A DNA stretch of 39,010 bases. Origin: Spirochaetales bacterium (GTDB lineage: Bacteria > Spirochaetota > Spirochaetia > Sphaerochaetales > Sphaerochaetaceae). The stretch spans positions 1-39,010 of the forward strand of contig JAAYDK010000208.1 in assembly GCA_012729295.1 (NCBI GenBank), given 5' to 3'. Positions 1 to 9,884 of this stretch are shown piece after piece. The stretch's first letter is position 1, and each line of letters opens with the position of its first letter. Position numbers and translations under genes: made by a program. A model generated the notes under the pieces. That model did no database searches and was not told the DNA's origin. It saw nothing but the letters and a program-made list of their open reading frames with translations.

Positions 1-2
1 CA

Positions 3-254
3 GTACTTAACCATATCAAAAAGATCGCTCATTCCTCTTCTATACCGATTCAATTGGCAATACGAAAAGGAGGCGGAACAGATGCAGTTGCGTTGGCTTT
101 GGCAGCAAAGGGCATTCCTACGGTCGTAACCGGAGTACCGGTACGGTACGCCCATAGTCACAACTGCTTGATAAGTGTTGACGACTATGTTTCGCTAATT
201 GATTTGCTTACTGCAGTTTGTTTGAAAACAAATACGGGTATAAACTGTACATAG
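3..254 (+). CDS. M42-family metallopeptidase (glutamyl aminopeptidase/endoglucanase-like), C-terminal fragment truncated by window edge
   Basis: Frame open from base 3; ...IRKGGGTDAVALALAAKGIPTVVTGVPVRYAHSHNCLISVDDY... matches the conserved M42 C-terminal region (GVPxRYxHS). Confidence 0.8.
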   Translation, partial: VLNHIKKIAHSSSIPIQLAIRKGGGTDAVALALAAKGIPTVVTGVPVRYAHSHNCLISVDDYVSLIDLLTAVCLKTNTGINCT

Positions 255-285
255 ATAATATGAGAATGCTTTAGAAGTTATATAT

Positions 286-301
286 ACGCTATATATAGTG
301 T
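286..301. promoter_or_regulatory. Putative NrdR box upstream of nrdJ
   Basis: acgctatatatagtgt matches the NrdR consensus ACACWATATATWGTGT at 15/16 positions; located 115 bp upstream of the RNR start. Confidence 0.6.
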
Positions 302-415
302 CATAATAATATGACATACGCTATCTGTGTACTTTAAGGCTTGCGTCCGTAAAATAAATGTGGTATGTTGGGATTCGAGCGTACCGATTACTCATACCAA
401 AGTTTGGGGGAAATA

Positions 416-2911
416 ATGACTGTGGCTAAAAATGCTCTTTCGCCATTGGGGCGTAAGATTTTTCTGGATAGATACGCGCTGAAAGACGCTAAAAAAGATA
501 CATTGGCAATTGGGGATTTGGTTGTTGCTGTAAGCAATACTCAAACCGGTCAACGTGAAATCGGTTCCGTGATTTCTTTATCGGGAGAGGCGGTTACCGT
601 AAAGCTGAATGACGAAACTCTGGTCGATACGACAAAAGAGTATGTAGACAAACCGATAGAGGTCGATCCTTCTCAGATGCTCGCCAGGGTTGCCAGAGGA
701 ATTTCGCAGCAGGAGTCTGCGCAAAAACAGCCTCTATGGGAAAAAGAGTTCAACTGGGTATTAGAAGATTGGAAATTCGTTCCGGGAGGGAGAATTCTTA
801 CCGGAGCAGGCACCGAACAGAATCTTACGTATTTCAACTGTTATGTAATACCTTCTCCCAAAGACAGCCGCGGAGGCATCATTACATCGTTGGGGCAGAT
901 GACCGAGATTATGTCCCGAGGTGGCGGAGTCGGGATGAACCTTTCTTCACTCAGACCGCGGCATGCGTATGTAAAGGGAGTCAATGGTCGTTCGAGCGGA
1001 TCGGTTTCCTGGGGAGCACTTTTTAGTTTTGTAACTGGATTAATCGAGCAGGGAGGTTCTCGAAGGGGAGCCTTGATGCTTATCCTGAACGTCTGGCATC
1101 CCGATATTCTTGATTTTATCAACAGTAAGCGTGAAATGGATAAAATCGTCAATGCCAATATCAGTGTCGGTATTAGCGATGCATTTATGTCTGCGGTTCG
1201 TTCGGATGGACAATGGACCACATACTTCCCCGATACTTCCGATCCCGAATACAATGCGGTATGGGACGGGGATCTGGACAAGTGGAGAGCCCTTGGAAAA
1301 AAGGTGGTACCGTATCAGACGGTGAAAGCCAAGCAGATTTGGGATTCAATTATCGAAAGTGCCTGGGCTTCTGCTGAACCGGGAGTCTTCTTTGTCGATC
1401 GCTATAATAAAATGTCTAATTCTTGGTATTACAGCTCGATTCAGTGTACCAATCCGTGCGGAGAACAAGGTCTTCCTCCATGGGGAGTCTGCAACCTGGG
1501 TTCGATTAACCTTTCCCGGTTCGTCGAAAACAAGAGTGTACGTTGGGAAGATCTCGGCAGAACCGTTCGCACAGCAGTTCGTTTCCTCGACGATGTAATC
1601 GACGATACCCCCTATTTTTACGAAGAGAACCGCGAGCGGCAGCAATCAGAGCGGAGAATCGGGTTGGGTACGATGGGCTTGGCCGATATGCTCATCAAGA
1701 TGGAACTGGCCTATGGAAGCGATGAGTCGATTACCTTCATCGATACGTTGTACCGATTCATCTGCGTAGAGGCCTACACCGCCAGCGCGGATCTTGCCGA
1801 AGAAAAGGGTTCGTTTCCTTTATTTGATGCAGAAAAATTCCTGCAAAGTGGATTCATGCTGCAAATGCCCGATGATGTACGATCCCTTGTGGCAAAGAAG
1901 GGCATCCGAAATGTGACGTTGCTTACTCAAGCCCCCACCGGAACCACCGGCACTATGGTCGGAACCAGTACCGGAATAGAGCCCTATTATTTCTGGGAAT
2001 GGGAACGGGTAGGCCGCATGGGAAAGAATGTCGAACGGGTAGCGGTGTATGACGAATGGATGAAAGCTCATCCGGGTCAGAAAAAACCGTCGTTCTTTGT
2101 TTCCGCCATGGACCTGGCTCCTGAAGGTCATGTAAAAGTACAGGCAGCAATCCAGAGATGGGTCGATTCCAGCATTTCAAAGACCGGAAACACTCCGTCT
2201 GATTATACTGTCGAACAGACGGGGAAGCTGTATGAACTGCTCTTTGATCTGGGGTGTAAAGGGGGCACGACATACCGGGATGGTTCCAGAGACACACAGG
2301 TGCTGATTGCCAAGGATGCTTCAAAAAAGGAAGAACCGAAAGTTGCTCCTACCGAGCCGAAACCCAGAATTCGTTCTACGGTACTTCACGGAACCACCTA
2401 TCGCAAAATGACTCCGATCGGAACGGCATACATTACGGTCAACTGGGACGGAGGGTCGACCAACGATCCGTTCGAAGTCTTCATCAACGTAGCAAAAGTC
2501 GGTTCTGATGTTTCTGCGGATGCAGAGGGGTTGGGACGGTTAATCAGTTTGATTTTACGTATGCCCAGCCCGCTCACACCGAAACAGCGGACACAAGCGG
2601 TAATTGCCCAATTAAAGGGTATCGGATCGGGGCGACCAATGGGATTTGGGAAAAATAAGGTGATGAGCCTTCCCGATGCAGTAGCGCAGGTTCTGGAGGA
2701 ACACCTCGGGTGGGAACATGCCGATGGAGCCTATCCTGCGTTGCCCGACGAGGGCGATGAGAATAACAACGCCAAACAATTCGACCTGAGTTTCGGAGAC
2801 GAATTGTCCAATAGTGTTACTCCGGATATCTGTCCGATTTGCGGGAATGTTACGTTTGTGAACATAGAAGGTTGTAAGAAATGTTTTTCTTGCGGTCATA
2901 GCGAATGCTGA
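416..2911 (+). CDS. nrdJ: Adenosylcobalamin-dependent (class II) ribonucleoside-diphosphate reductase
   Basis: Long ORF with RNR motifs (GGGVGMNLSSLRPRHAYVKG, NPCGEQGLPPWGVCNLGSINLS, TQAPTGTTGTMVGTSTGIEPYYF) and C-terminal Cys-rich CPICGN..CKKCFSCGHSEC tail. ATG at 416 preceded by GGGGGAAAT. Confidence 0.93.
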   Translation: MTVAKNALSPLGRKIFLDRYALKDAKKDTLAIGDLVVAVSNTQTGQREIGSVISLSGEAVTVKLNDETLVDTTKEYVDKPIEVDPSQMLARVARGISQQESAQKQPLWEKEFNWVLEDWKFVPGGRILTGAGTEQNLTYFNCYVIPSPKDSRGGIITSLGQMTEIMSRGGGVGMNLSSLRPRHAYVKGVNGRSSGSVSWGALFSFVTGLIEQGGSRRGALMLILNVWHPDILDFINSKREMDKIVNANISVGISDAFMSAVRSDGQWTTYFPDTSDPEYNAVWDGDLDKWRALGKKVVPYQTVKAKQIWDSIIESAWASAEPGVFFVDRYNKMSNSWYYSSIQCTNPCGEQGLPPWGVCNLGSINLSRFVENKSVRWEDLGRTVRTAVRFLDDVIDDTPYFYEENRERQQSERRIGLGTMGLADMLIKMELAYGSDESITFIDTLYRFICVEAYTASADLAEEKGSFPLFDAEKFLQSGFMLQMPDDVRSLVAKKGIRNVTLLTQAPTGTTGTMVGTSTGIEPYYFWEWERVGRMGKNVERVAVYDEWMKAHPGQKKPSFFVSAMDLAPEGHVKVQAAIQRWVDSSISKTGNTPSDYTVEQTGKLYELLFDLGCKGGTTYRDGSRDTQVLIAKDASKKEEPKVAPTEPKPRIRSTVLHGTTYRKMTPIGTAYITVNWDGGSTNDPFEVFINVAKVGSDVSADAEGLGRLISLILRMPSPLTPKQRTQAVIAQLKGIGSGRPMGFGKNKVMSLPDAVAQVLEEHLGWEHADGAYPALPDEGDENNNAKQFDLSFGDELSNSVTPDICPICGNVTFVNIEGCKKCFSCGHSEC

Positions 2912-2933
2912 CTCTCTGATTTGATCAGACCAA

Positions 2934-2977
2934 GGCGGAGATTGTGTATCGTAAACTATAATCTCCGCCGTTTTTTT
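2934..2977 (+). terminator. Rho-independent terminator after nrdJ
   Basis: Perfect 10-bp stem ggcggagatt/aatctccgcc followed by g and seven T. Confidence 0.85.
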
Positions 2978-3054
2978 CGTCATTTATGCAAAAATCGACA
3001 TAGTGAAATTCATATCTTCCAACACGATAAGACAGGATAAATCTGCGCGGTAGG

Positions 3055-3083
3055 TTGCAAACACCCCTTCTTTGCTGTATAGT
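3055..3083 (+). promoter_or_regulatory. Candidate sigma70-type promoter for PFOR
   Basis: TTGCAA - 17 nt - TATAGT, about 70 nt upstream of the PFOR ATG. Confidence 0.45.
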
Positions 3084-3153
3084 TTATAGTTGGAATGCAA
3101 TTAGTGTGACCCGTCGAGGTACACATGAGAATAATTTTTTATGGAGCGTAAAC

Positions 3154-6100
3154 ATGGGTAACAAAAAAATGGTTACTATCGATGGCAATACCGCTGCTGC
3201 GCATATAGCGTACGCCTTCAGCGATGTCGCTGCGATTTATCCCATCACCCCCTCTTCTCCGATGGGTGAGTATGCGGATTCTTGGGCGAGTGTAGGCAGA
3301 AAAAACCTATTCGGACAGAAAGTGGATATCATAGAAATGCAGTCGGAAGCCGGAGCTGCCGGAGCGGTCCATGGTGCATTGAGCGCAGGAGCTCTCACGA
3401 CCACCTTTACCGCGAGCCAGGGACTTTTGCTGATGATTCCGAACATGCACAAAATTGCCGGTGAGATGATTCCGACCGTTTTCCATGTTTCGGCGCGTTC
3501 CCTAGCAGCCCAGTCTCTCTCTATTTTCGGAGATCATTCGGACGTTATGTCGTGCAGAAACACCGGATTTGCCATGACTGCGGCCTCAAGTATTCAGGAA
3601 ACGATGGATCTCGCTCTGGTGGCACATCTTGCGACGCTAAAGGCACAGGTTCCGTTCCTTTCGTTTTTCGACGGATTTAGAACTTCCCATGAAATTCAGA
3701 AAGTTGAAGAAATCTCGTACGACGATATCAAGCCGTTGGTTGAAACAAAGTATATCGAGCGTTTCCGAGCACGAGCCCAAAGACCCGATAATCCCCGGTT
3801 AAAAGTTGCTGCACAGAATGAAGACGTGTATTTCCAAGGTCGTGAGACTGTTAATCCGTACTATGCTGAAGTTCCCGCGATCGTACAGGAATACATGGAT
3901 AAGGTGTCAAAGATTGTCGGTAGACAATACCATCTGTTTGACTATGTAGGAGCTCCCGATGCCGACCGCATTATTATTGCGATGGGTAGTGGAGTCGATA
4001 CAGCCGAATGGACGGCAAACTATCTTAATTCACAAGGTGAAAAAGTCGGCGTACTCAAAGTTCGGTTGTATCGTCCGTTCTCCGCGAAGGATTTTGTGGC
4101 AGCTATTCCTGCATCCGTCAAGAAAATTGCGGTACTCGATCGAACAAAAGAACCAGGGTCGCTTGGCGAGCCGTTGTATCAGGATGTAATTACTGCATTG
4201 GCACAAACCGGCAGAACTGGTATTACCGTGGTCGGAGGCCGTTATGGTCTGTCAAGCAAGGACTTTACCCCGACGCAGGTCAAAGCTGTATTTGATCACC
4301 TGAAAGGTGCCTGCTTCCATGATTTTACCGTGGGTATCGTCGACGATGTCACAAAAAAATCCCTTCCCGTCGAAGAAAAGATTGACGTTTCTCCCAAAGG
4401 TGTTGTTTCCTGTATGTTCTGGGGGCTTGGATCTGACGGAACTGTCGGAGCCAATAAGGATTCCATTAAAATAATCGGTGAAAATACCGACATGAACGCA
4501 CAGGCGTACTTCTCTTACGATTCGAAAAAGTCGGGTGGTATTACCATCAGCCACCTGCGATTCGGCAAGAGTTCAGTGAATATGCCGTGGTTGATCGACA
4601 GTGCAGATTTTGTTGCCTGTCACAATCCAGCCTATATCGGCCGGTACGACATGCTTGGTCCGCTTAAGAAGGGCGGAGTATTCTTGCTGAACTCGAGAAT
4701 ATCTTCAGACGAAGTGTTTGAACATCTGACTGCTGATGAGCAAAAGCAGATTATCGAAAAGAAAATCCGTTTTTATAACATCGATGCGCTGAAGATTTCT
4801 GAAGAAGTCGGTTTAGGAACGAGAATTAATACGGTTATGCAAGCCGCTTTCTTCAAGATTTCAGGTATCTTCCCCGAAGACGAGGCTATCAAGCTGATCA
4901 AGAATGCCATTAAAAAAACATTCATCAAGAAGGGCGAAGATATCGTAAAAATGAACTGGGCTGCAGTTGACGCTGCTTCTTCTGCACTGGAGGAAGTAAA
5001 GATTCCTTCTGCGGTTACCAAATCGTATGTACCGAAAAAGCTGATTGGCGACGATGCCGATATGTTTGCAAAAGAAATCATCAAACCGATCATGCACTTG
5101 CGAGGCAATGAAATCCCTGTTTCGAAAATGTCTTTCGACGGTACGCTTCCGACGGCTACCGCCCGCTTGGAAAAGCGCGGTGTTGCCCCCTTTGTTCCCC
5201 ATTGGATTAGTGAGAACTGCATCCAGTGCAACCAGTGTGTTCAGGCTTGTCCTCATGCGGCAATCAGGGCGAAACAGATCGATCCGAAAGATTTGGCAAG
5301 CGCTCCTTCGACCTTCCACACGCTTAAGTCCAGTACGAAAAACACACGTGACCTGCAGTTTAAGATTCAAGTCTATCCAGAGGATTGCCAAGGTTGTGGC
5401 GTCTGCGTAGAAACTTGTCCTGCTAAAACAAAAGCCCTGGAAATGACATTGATTGATGTCGAACGCGAACGCGGCGAGACCAAGAATGCCGAATTCTTCG
5501 ATAAGCTTCCGGAAAACGTGCTCGATGGAATCTCGGTCGATACGGTTAAGGGCATGCAGTTCAAGCAGCCTCTTTTCGAGTTTTCGGGTGCCTGTGCGGG
5601 TTGTGGAGAAACTCCTTATATCAAACTTGTAACCCAGATTTGCGGTGAAAGAATGCTCGTTGCGAACGCAACCGGTTGTTCTTCGATTTATGGCGGAACT
5701 TTCCCGACGACACCGTATGCGAAACGACCCGACGGTCGTGGTCCAGCTTGGGGTAATTCGTTGTTCGAAGACAATGCCGAATACGGAATGGGTATGAGAC
5801 TTGCAGTCGATAGCAACAGAACCCTGCTCAAAGCAACGGTTGATAAGTTGCTTACAGTGGGTACTACTGCCGAACTCACCGCTTCGTTGAAGAAAAATTT
5901 AGAATTGTGGAACAATACTGGAGAAGAAGCAATTTCTGCCCAGAATGCAACACAAGTACTGCTTGATTCCGCGCTTGCCTCTGCAAAGGGAGAAAGTAAG
6001 GAATTGGTTGCCAAAGTAATCGAACTGAAAGACTATTTCACCGACAAGGCCGTATGGATTATCGGCGGTGACGGTTGGGCTTACGATATCGGTTACGGCG

Positions 6101-6684
6101 GCGTAGACCATGTGGTTGCTTCCGGAAAGAATGTAAACATTCTCGTGCTGGATACCGAAGTATATTCGAACACCGGTGGTCAGGCTTCTAAATCTACTCC
6201 AATCGGAGCAGTTGCAAAATTTGCTAACGCCGGCAAGCAGATTGGAAAGAAGAGCATGGGATTCATGGTGATGAGCTATGGACACGTATATGTCGCTTCT
6301 ATCGCATTAGGGGCAAACAGACTACATGCACAGAAAGCATTGCAGGAAGCTGTTGCCTACAACGGACCCTCGATTGTATTCTGCTATGCTCCTTGTATCA
6401 ACCACGGAATCGATATGAGAAAGAGCCAAGTTACTGAAAAGCGTGCGGTAGAAGCCGGTTACTGGCCGTTGTATCGCTACAATCCTGCTGCAGAAGAAGG
6501 CAAGCGTTTCTCTTGGGATACCAAGGATGCCTCTGCCGACTTCCAGGAATTCATCAAAGGCGAACGCCGCTACACTTCGTTGTACAAGACAAATCCCGAC
6601 ATGGCTGAAGATTTGTTCAAGCGTGCCGAAGAAGATGCAAAACGCCGCATGAATTTCTATAAGAACCTTGGTACCATCATGTAA
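3154..6684 (+). CDS. nifJ: Pyruvate:ferredoxin (flavodoxin) oxidoreductase, single-chain
   Basis: Full-length PFOR: MVTIDGNTAAAHIAYAFSDVAAIYPITPSSPMGEYAD..., two [4Fe-4S] motifs (CIQCNQCVQACPHAAI, CQGCGVCVETCP), TPP domain (GGDGWAYDIGYGGVDHV...LDTEVYSNTGGQ). ATG at 3154 with GGAG RBS. Confidence 0.96.
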   Translation: MGNKKMVTIDGNTAAAHIAYAFSDVAAIYPITPSSPMGEYADSWASVGRKNLFGQKVDIIEMQSEAGAAGAVHGALSAGALTTTFTASQGLLLMIPNMHKIAGEMIPTVFHVSARSLAAQSLSIFGDHSDVMSCRNTGFAMTAASSIQETMDLALVAHLATLKAQVPFLSFFDGFRTSHEIQKVEEISYDDIKPLVETKYIERFRARAQRPDNPRLKVAAQNEDVYFQGRETVNPYYAEVPAIVQEYMDKVSKIVGRQYHLFDYVGAPDADRIIIAMGSGVDTAEWTANYLNSQGEKVGVLKVRLYRPFSAKDFVAAIPASVKKIAVLDRTKEPGSLGEPLYQDVITALAQTGRTGITVVGGRYGLSSKDFTPTQVKAVFDHLKGACFHDFTVGIVDDVTKKSLPVEEKIDVSPKGVVSCMFWGLGSDGTVGANKDSIKIIGENTDMNAQAYFSYDSKKSGGITISHLRFGKSSVNMPWLIDSADFVACHNPAYIGRYDMLGPLKKGGVFLLNSRISSDEVFEHLTADEQKQIIEKKIRFYNIDALKISEEVGLGTRINTVMQAAFFKISGIFPEDEAIKLIKNAIKKTFIKKGEDIVKMNWAAVDAASSALEEVKIPSAVTKSYVPKKLIGDDADMFAKEIIKPIMHLRGNEIPVSKMSFDGTLPTATARLEKRGVAPFVPHWISENCIQCNQCVQACPHAAIRAKQIDPKDLASAPSTFHTLKSSTKNTRDLQFKIQVYPEDCQGCGVCVETCPAKTKALEMTLIDVERERGETKNAEFFDKLPENVLDGISVDTVKGMQFKQPLFEFSGACAGCGETPYIKLVTQICGERMLVANATGCSSIYGGTFPTTPYAKRPDGRGPAWGNSLFEDNAEYGMGMRLAVDSNRTLLKATVDKLLTVGTTAELTASLKKNLELWNNTGEEAISAQNATQVLLDSALASAKGESKELVAKVIELKDYFTDKAVWIIGGDGWAYDIGYGGVDHVVASGKNVNILVLDTEVYSNTGGQASKSTPIGAVAKFANAGKQIGKKSMGFMVMSYGHVYVASIALGANRLHAQKALQEAVAYNGPSIVFCYAPCINHGIDMRKSQVTEKRAVEAGYWPLYRYNPAAEEGKRFSWDTKDASADFQEFIKGERRYTSLYKTNPDMAEDLFKRAEEDAKRRMNFYKNLGTIM

Positions 6685-6713
6685 GGAAATCTTGGCGACA
6701 CGATTTCTATTTC

Positions 6714-6735
6714 GGGGGATCCGCAAGGATCCCCC
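6714..6735 (+). terminator. Hairpin after PFOR, probable terminator
   Basis: Perfect 9-bp stem gggggatcc-gcaa-ggatccccc; weak downstream T tract. Confidence 0.5.
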
Positions 6736-6835
6736 ATATTGTATAACAGACATGTGAACATTCGATAATGATACCTGATGGCAGTGATTGTCTCTCGTTC
6801 TTCCGATGGTATACAATAGGATAAGGACTTGTGAG

Positions 6836-8149
6836 ATGAAAAGTGTTCGAGTATACAAATATAGGTGGGTGGTTCTTTTAGCAATGATGCTTCTGACTAT
6901 TGCTTCGTCTATGCAATGGTTGGTTCTGGCCCCCGTTTCCAGGGCTGCTACTGCCTTTTATAAAAGCCAGTTACCCGAGCAATCTATGCTGGGTCCCGAT
7001 TTACTGACATTGGTTCATATGATTATGTTCTTGCTAGCCAGCATCCCTGCTTCATTTATAATCAGTAAGATTGGATTGAAACACAGTCTCAGAATTTCTG
7101 CACTGTTGATTGTCGTGTTCAGTATTGTTAAAGGAATCGGATCGAATTCTTTTATGCTGGTGCTCATTGCTCAAATTGGTCTTGCTCTTGCTCATCCGAT
7201 AGTATTCAACAGCGTCACTGCAGTAACTTCACGCTGGTTCCCTTTGAGGGAGCGTGGATTTGCCACTGGTCTTATTTCTCTTGCCCAATATCTGGGGCTT
7301 TTGCTTACCATGATTTTTTCTCCGCTGTTGGTTTCGGTAAAACCCGTTTCGAGCGATTACGGTAGCGGAATAAATGTGTTGTTGTTCTGGTATGGAATTA
7401 TTACCGCTGTTATTTCTGCAGCAACCTTTTTCATGATCCGAGAAAGACCTCCCACTCCCTCTTCAAACGAGCCGTTTCAGGAATACTCATTCAAAGATTC
7501 ATTTCAAATCCTGTTCCATAAGAAACACATGGGCGGGCTCACTATCGTATTCGGATTAATCTGGGGATTGTTTATCGCGTTTGTTTCAAAGGTCGACGGG
7601 ATAATGGCCCTGATCAATATTGAAAACTCCAGTGGAATTATTGGAGTCGTACTTCTGACAAGCGGTATGGCCGGCTCGGTTGTGATCCCGATGTTGTCCG
7701 ATTATTCCAGAAAGCGGAAAAAGTATTTTATCATAAGCTCGGCTGGAATTCTTTTTGGGTTTATTGCCTTTGCATTTTCACCGATTATCACAAAATGGAT
7801 ACCGGAAGCTTCTACAACGTTGGCTATTACTTTTTCAGCGATTCTCGGATTCTTTTTTATGGGGGCTATTCCGTTGGGAATACAGTATGCGTCGGAATTA
7901 GGGTATCCCACACCCGAGTCGGCTTCCCAGGGCATTTTACTAATAGTCGGCTACTGTATGGGAACCATCGTACTTCTATTTATGGTATTAAAAGGCGGTC
8001 TTTTCCTTGAACGAGTGCTAGTCGTCAGTGTTGCATTCCTGTTCGCCGCTTGTCTGGCTTCTCTGTTCATAAAGGAATCGCCCGTCATCATTACAGAAGA
8101 CGAGCGATTACGAAATGCCATCGATAAAGAATCTGTACGTTTGCAATAG
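6836..8149 (+). CDS. MFS transporter
   Basis: About 12 hydrophobic segments; MFS-type layout with RWFPLRERGFATGLISLAQYLG and a cytosolic SDYSRKRKKYF loop. Confidence 0.8.
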   Translation: MKSVRVYKYRWVVLLAMMLLTIASSMQWLVLAPVSRAATAFYKSQLPEQSMLGPDLLTLVHMIMFLLASIPASFIISKIGLKHSLRISALLIVVFSIVKGIGSNSFMLVLIAQIGLALAHPIVFNSVTAVTSRWFPLRERGFATGLISLAQYLGLLLTMIFSPLLVSVKPVSSDYGSGINVLLFWYGIITAVISAATFFMIRERPPTPSSNEPFQEYSFKDSFQILFHKKHMGGLTIVFGLIWGLFIAFVSKVDGIMALINIENSSGIIGVVLLTSGMAGSVVIPMLSDYSRKRKKYFIISSAGILFGFIAFAFSPIITKWIPEASTTLAITFSAILGFFFMGAIPLGIQYASELGYPTPESASQGILLIVGYCMGTIVLLFMVLKGGLFLERVLVVSVAFLFAACLASLFIKESPVIITEDERLRNAIDKESVRLQ

Positions 8150-8152
8150 AAC

Positions 8153-9580
8153 CTAGCGGTTTACAATCCATTCGGCAATATCTTCAAGCACCATAGGATC
8201 GATCGTCGTTTCAATCGAAGCGTATTCGTCTACCGATCCAGTAGTTGCAGGCTGGAATAAGTGATTGAGGCCTTCGTAGATTTTTGTAGTATATTCGGTA
8301 TTACCCGATTCCTTGAGAATTGTTTCAATAGTGGGAACGTTAAGCGATGCGGTTACCTGCGTATCTTTCGAACCGTTTAAAATCAACGTCGGAATATCTA
8401 CTTTCGAAAGATATGGTGCTGGGTCGATAGTAAGAAACGCCATATACCACGGTGAGAACAGAGCTGACAATTGATTTTGTATGGCTTCAGGAGTCATTCC
8501 GGTGAGGGATAAAAGCTGAGACACCTGTGCTTTTCGCTGTTCGACGGGTAATGATTCGTCGATTATAATGGTATATATCTGCTTGTTAAGCGCAACGATT
8601 TGCTGAATTGCTGCTTCAGGTGCACCCTGTGCTCGTAATAATGCCGCACTCTGGTCTTCGAGTACCCGAATCCCATCGACGCCCGGTGCAGCCATAAGAA
8701 CGATAAAATCGACTTGCGAATTTCTTGATGCGATAATCGGAGCAATTAGGCCTCCTTCGCTGTGACCGATTATTCCTAATCGTTCATGGTCGACAAACGG
8801 TAGCGAGGTAAGATATTCCAAAGCACTTTCGGCATCATCGGCAAAATCTAAAGAAGTAGCGGTATCCAACGTTCCTTTCGAAGAGCCCACCCCGCGGTCG
8901 TCATAACGCAATACGACGATTCCGGCTCTGGTTAGAGCATCCGCCAATACTAAAAACGGCCTATGCCCCATAATCGCTTCATCTCGGTCCTGCTGGCCTG
9001 AACCACTTATCAGAATAACGGCGGGGTATCGTCCGTTTTCTTTCGGTCGGGTAATCGTACCGGCAAGTTCGAATCCTTCGATTTTTTGTAAAAACACCAC
9101 ATCTTCGCTGATGTATGGATATGGTGGTTTCGGATCTTGCATTCTAGCGGCAATCTCCGGTACCGATTCCAGCTTATGAAGGATCAGCGGTAAGGCCATC
9201 CCAGATTGTTCGAACGTTCCGGTAATGGTTGGTTCTGTACTTGTTTCGATTGTACCCGAGAATACGGCCTGCAAGGTATCGATTGTGAATGTGATGAAGC
9301 GAGTCTCTGAATCATATTCAGTGCTTGCTATCGGCAAATCCTTGATTCCCTGCTGGGGAACCGATAATTTTGCAGTATAACCCTGTTGTGACCGAGTAAT
9401 GGAAAAACCTAATTTCAGCGTAATTTGCTCTTGAACGGCCAAGTCTCCTTCCCAATATCCTTCGAGAATAATTGGAGATGCAGGTTGCACGACGGTTTCC
9501 ATAGATTCTTCGGTTTTCGTGGTGCATCCGAAGTTCGTCATCATGACCATAGCAATCAATACCAGTAACAGGCGATTCAT
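8153..9580 (-). CDS. Alpha/beta-hydrolase (dienelactone hydrolase/acyl peptidase-like) lipoprotein
   Basis: Signal peptide with lipobox (MNRLLLVLIAMVMMTNFGC); PAVILISGSGQQDRDE, LRYDDRGVGSSKG, nucleophile elbow GHSEGG. Confidence 0.85.
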   Translation of the reverse strand: MNRLLLVLIAMVMMTNFGCTTKTEESMETVVQPASPIILEGYWEGDLAVQEQITLKLGFSITRSQQGYTAKLSVPQQGIKDLPIASTEYDSETRFITFTIDTLQAVFSGTIETSTEPTITGTFEQSGMALPLILHKLESVPEIAARMQDPKPPYPYISEDVVFLQKIEGFELAGTITRPKENGRYPAVILISGSGQQDRDEAIMGHRPFLVLADALTRAGIVVLRYDDRGVGSSKGTLDTATSLDFADDAESALEYLTSLPFVDHERLGIIGHSEGGLIAPIIASRNSQVDFIVLMAAPGVDGIRVLEDQSAALLRAQGAPEAAIQQIVALNKQIYTIIIDESLPVEQRKAQVSQLLSLTGMTPEAIQNQLSALFSPWYMAFLTIDPAPYLSKVDIPTLILNGSKDTQVTASLNVPTIETILKESGNTEYTTKIYEGLNHLFQPATTGSVDEYASIETTIDPMVLEDIAEWIVNR

Positions 9581-9644
9581 ACATTCCTCCAAAAAAAATG
9601 GACCGTAGAAGTGTACGGTCCTGCGACAGGCAAGTGAACTAATG

Positions 9645-9806
9645 TTAATCTTCAGGTGAAAAATCCGACTTGGCGGCTCCACACAACGGGCAGATCCAAT
9701 CATCTGGAAGATCTTCAAACGCTGTTCCCGGTTTAATTCCGTTATCGGGATCACCTTCCGCGGGATCATACACATAACCACACAAATCACATACATATTT
9801 TTTCAT
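9645..9806 (-). CDS. Rubredoxin
   Basis: 53 aa [49 protein letters not shown]: two CxxC motifs and canonical rubredoxin sequence. Confidence 0.97.
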   Translation of the reverse strand: MKKYVCDLCGYVYDPAEGDPDNGIKPGTAFEDLPDDWICPLCGAAKSDFSPED

Positions 9807-9884
9807 CGTAATCCTCCGTAAACTTCTTGGATTAAGCATACAGCCCTATCAATAATTTTGCAATCGAAAACAGAATTGGGCAAG

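Noticed and set aside
841-1281. Antisense ORF within nrdJ (and many similar ORFs opposite PFOR, dnaE, recG, ligA, DUF2207)
   Set aside because: Low-complexity shadow translations of strong coding genes; no family motif or RBS support.
2890-2911. TGA ending nrdJ after ...CGHSEC as a second recoding site
   Set aside because: The protein already ends in the expected Cys-rich tail and a terminator follows; no coding continuation.
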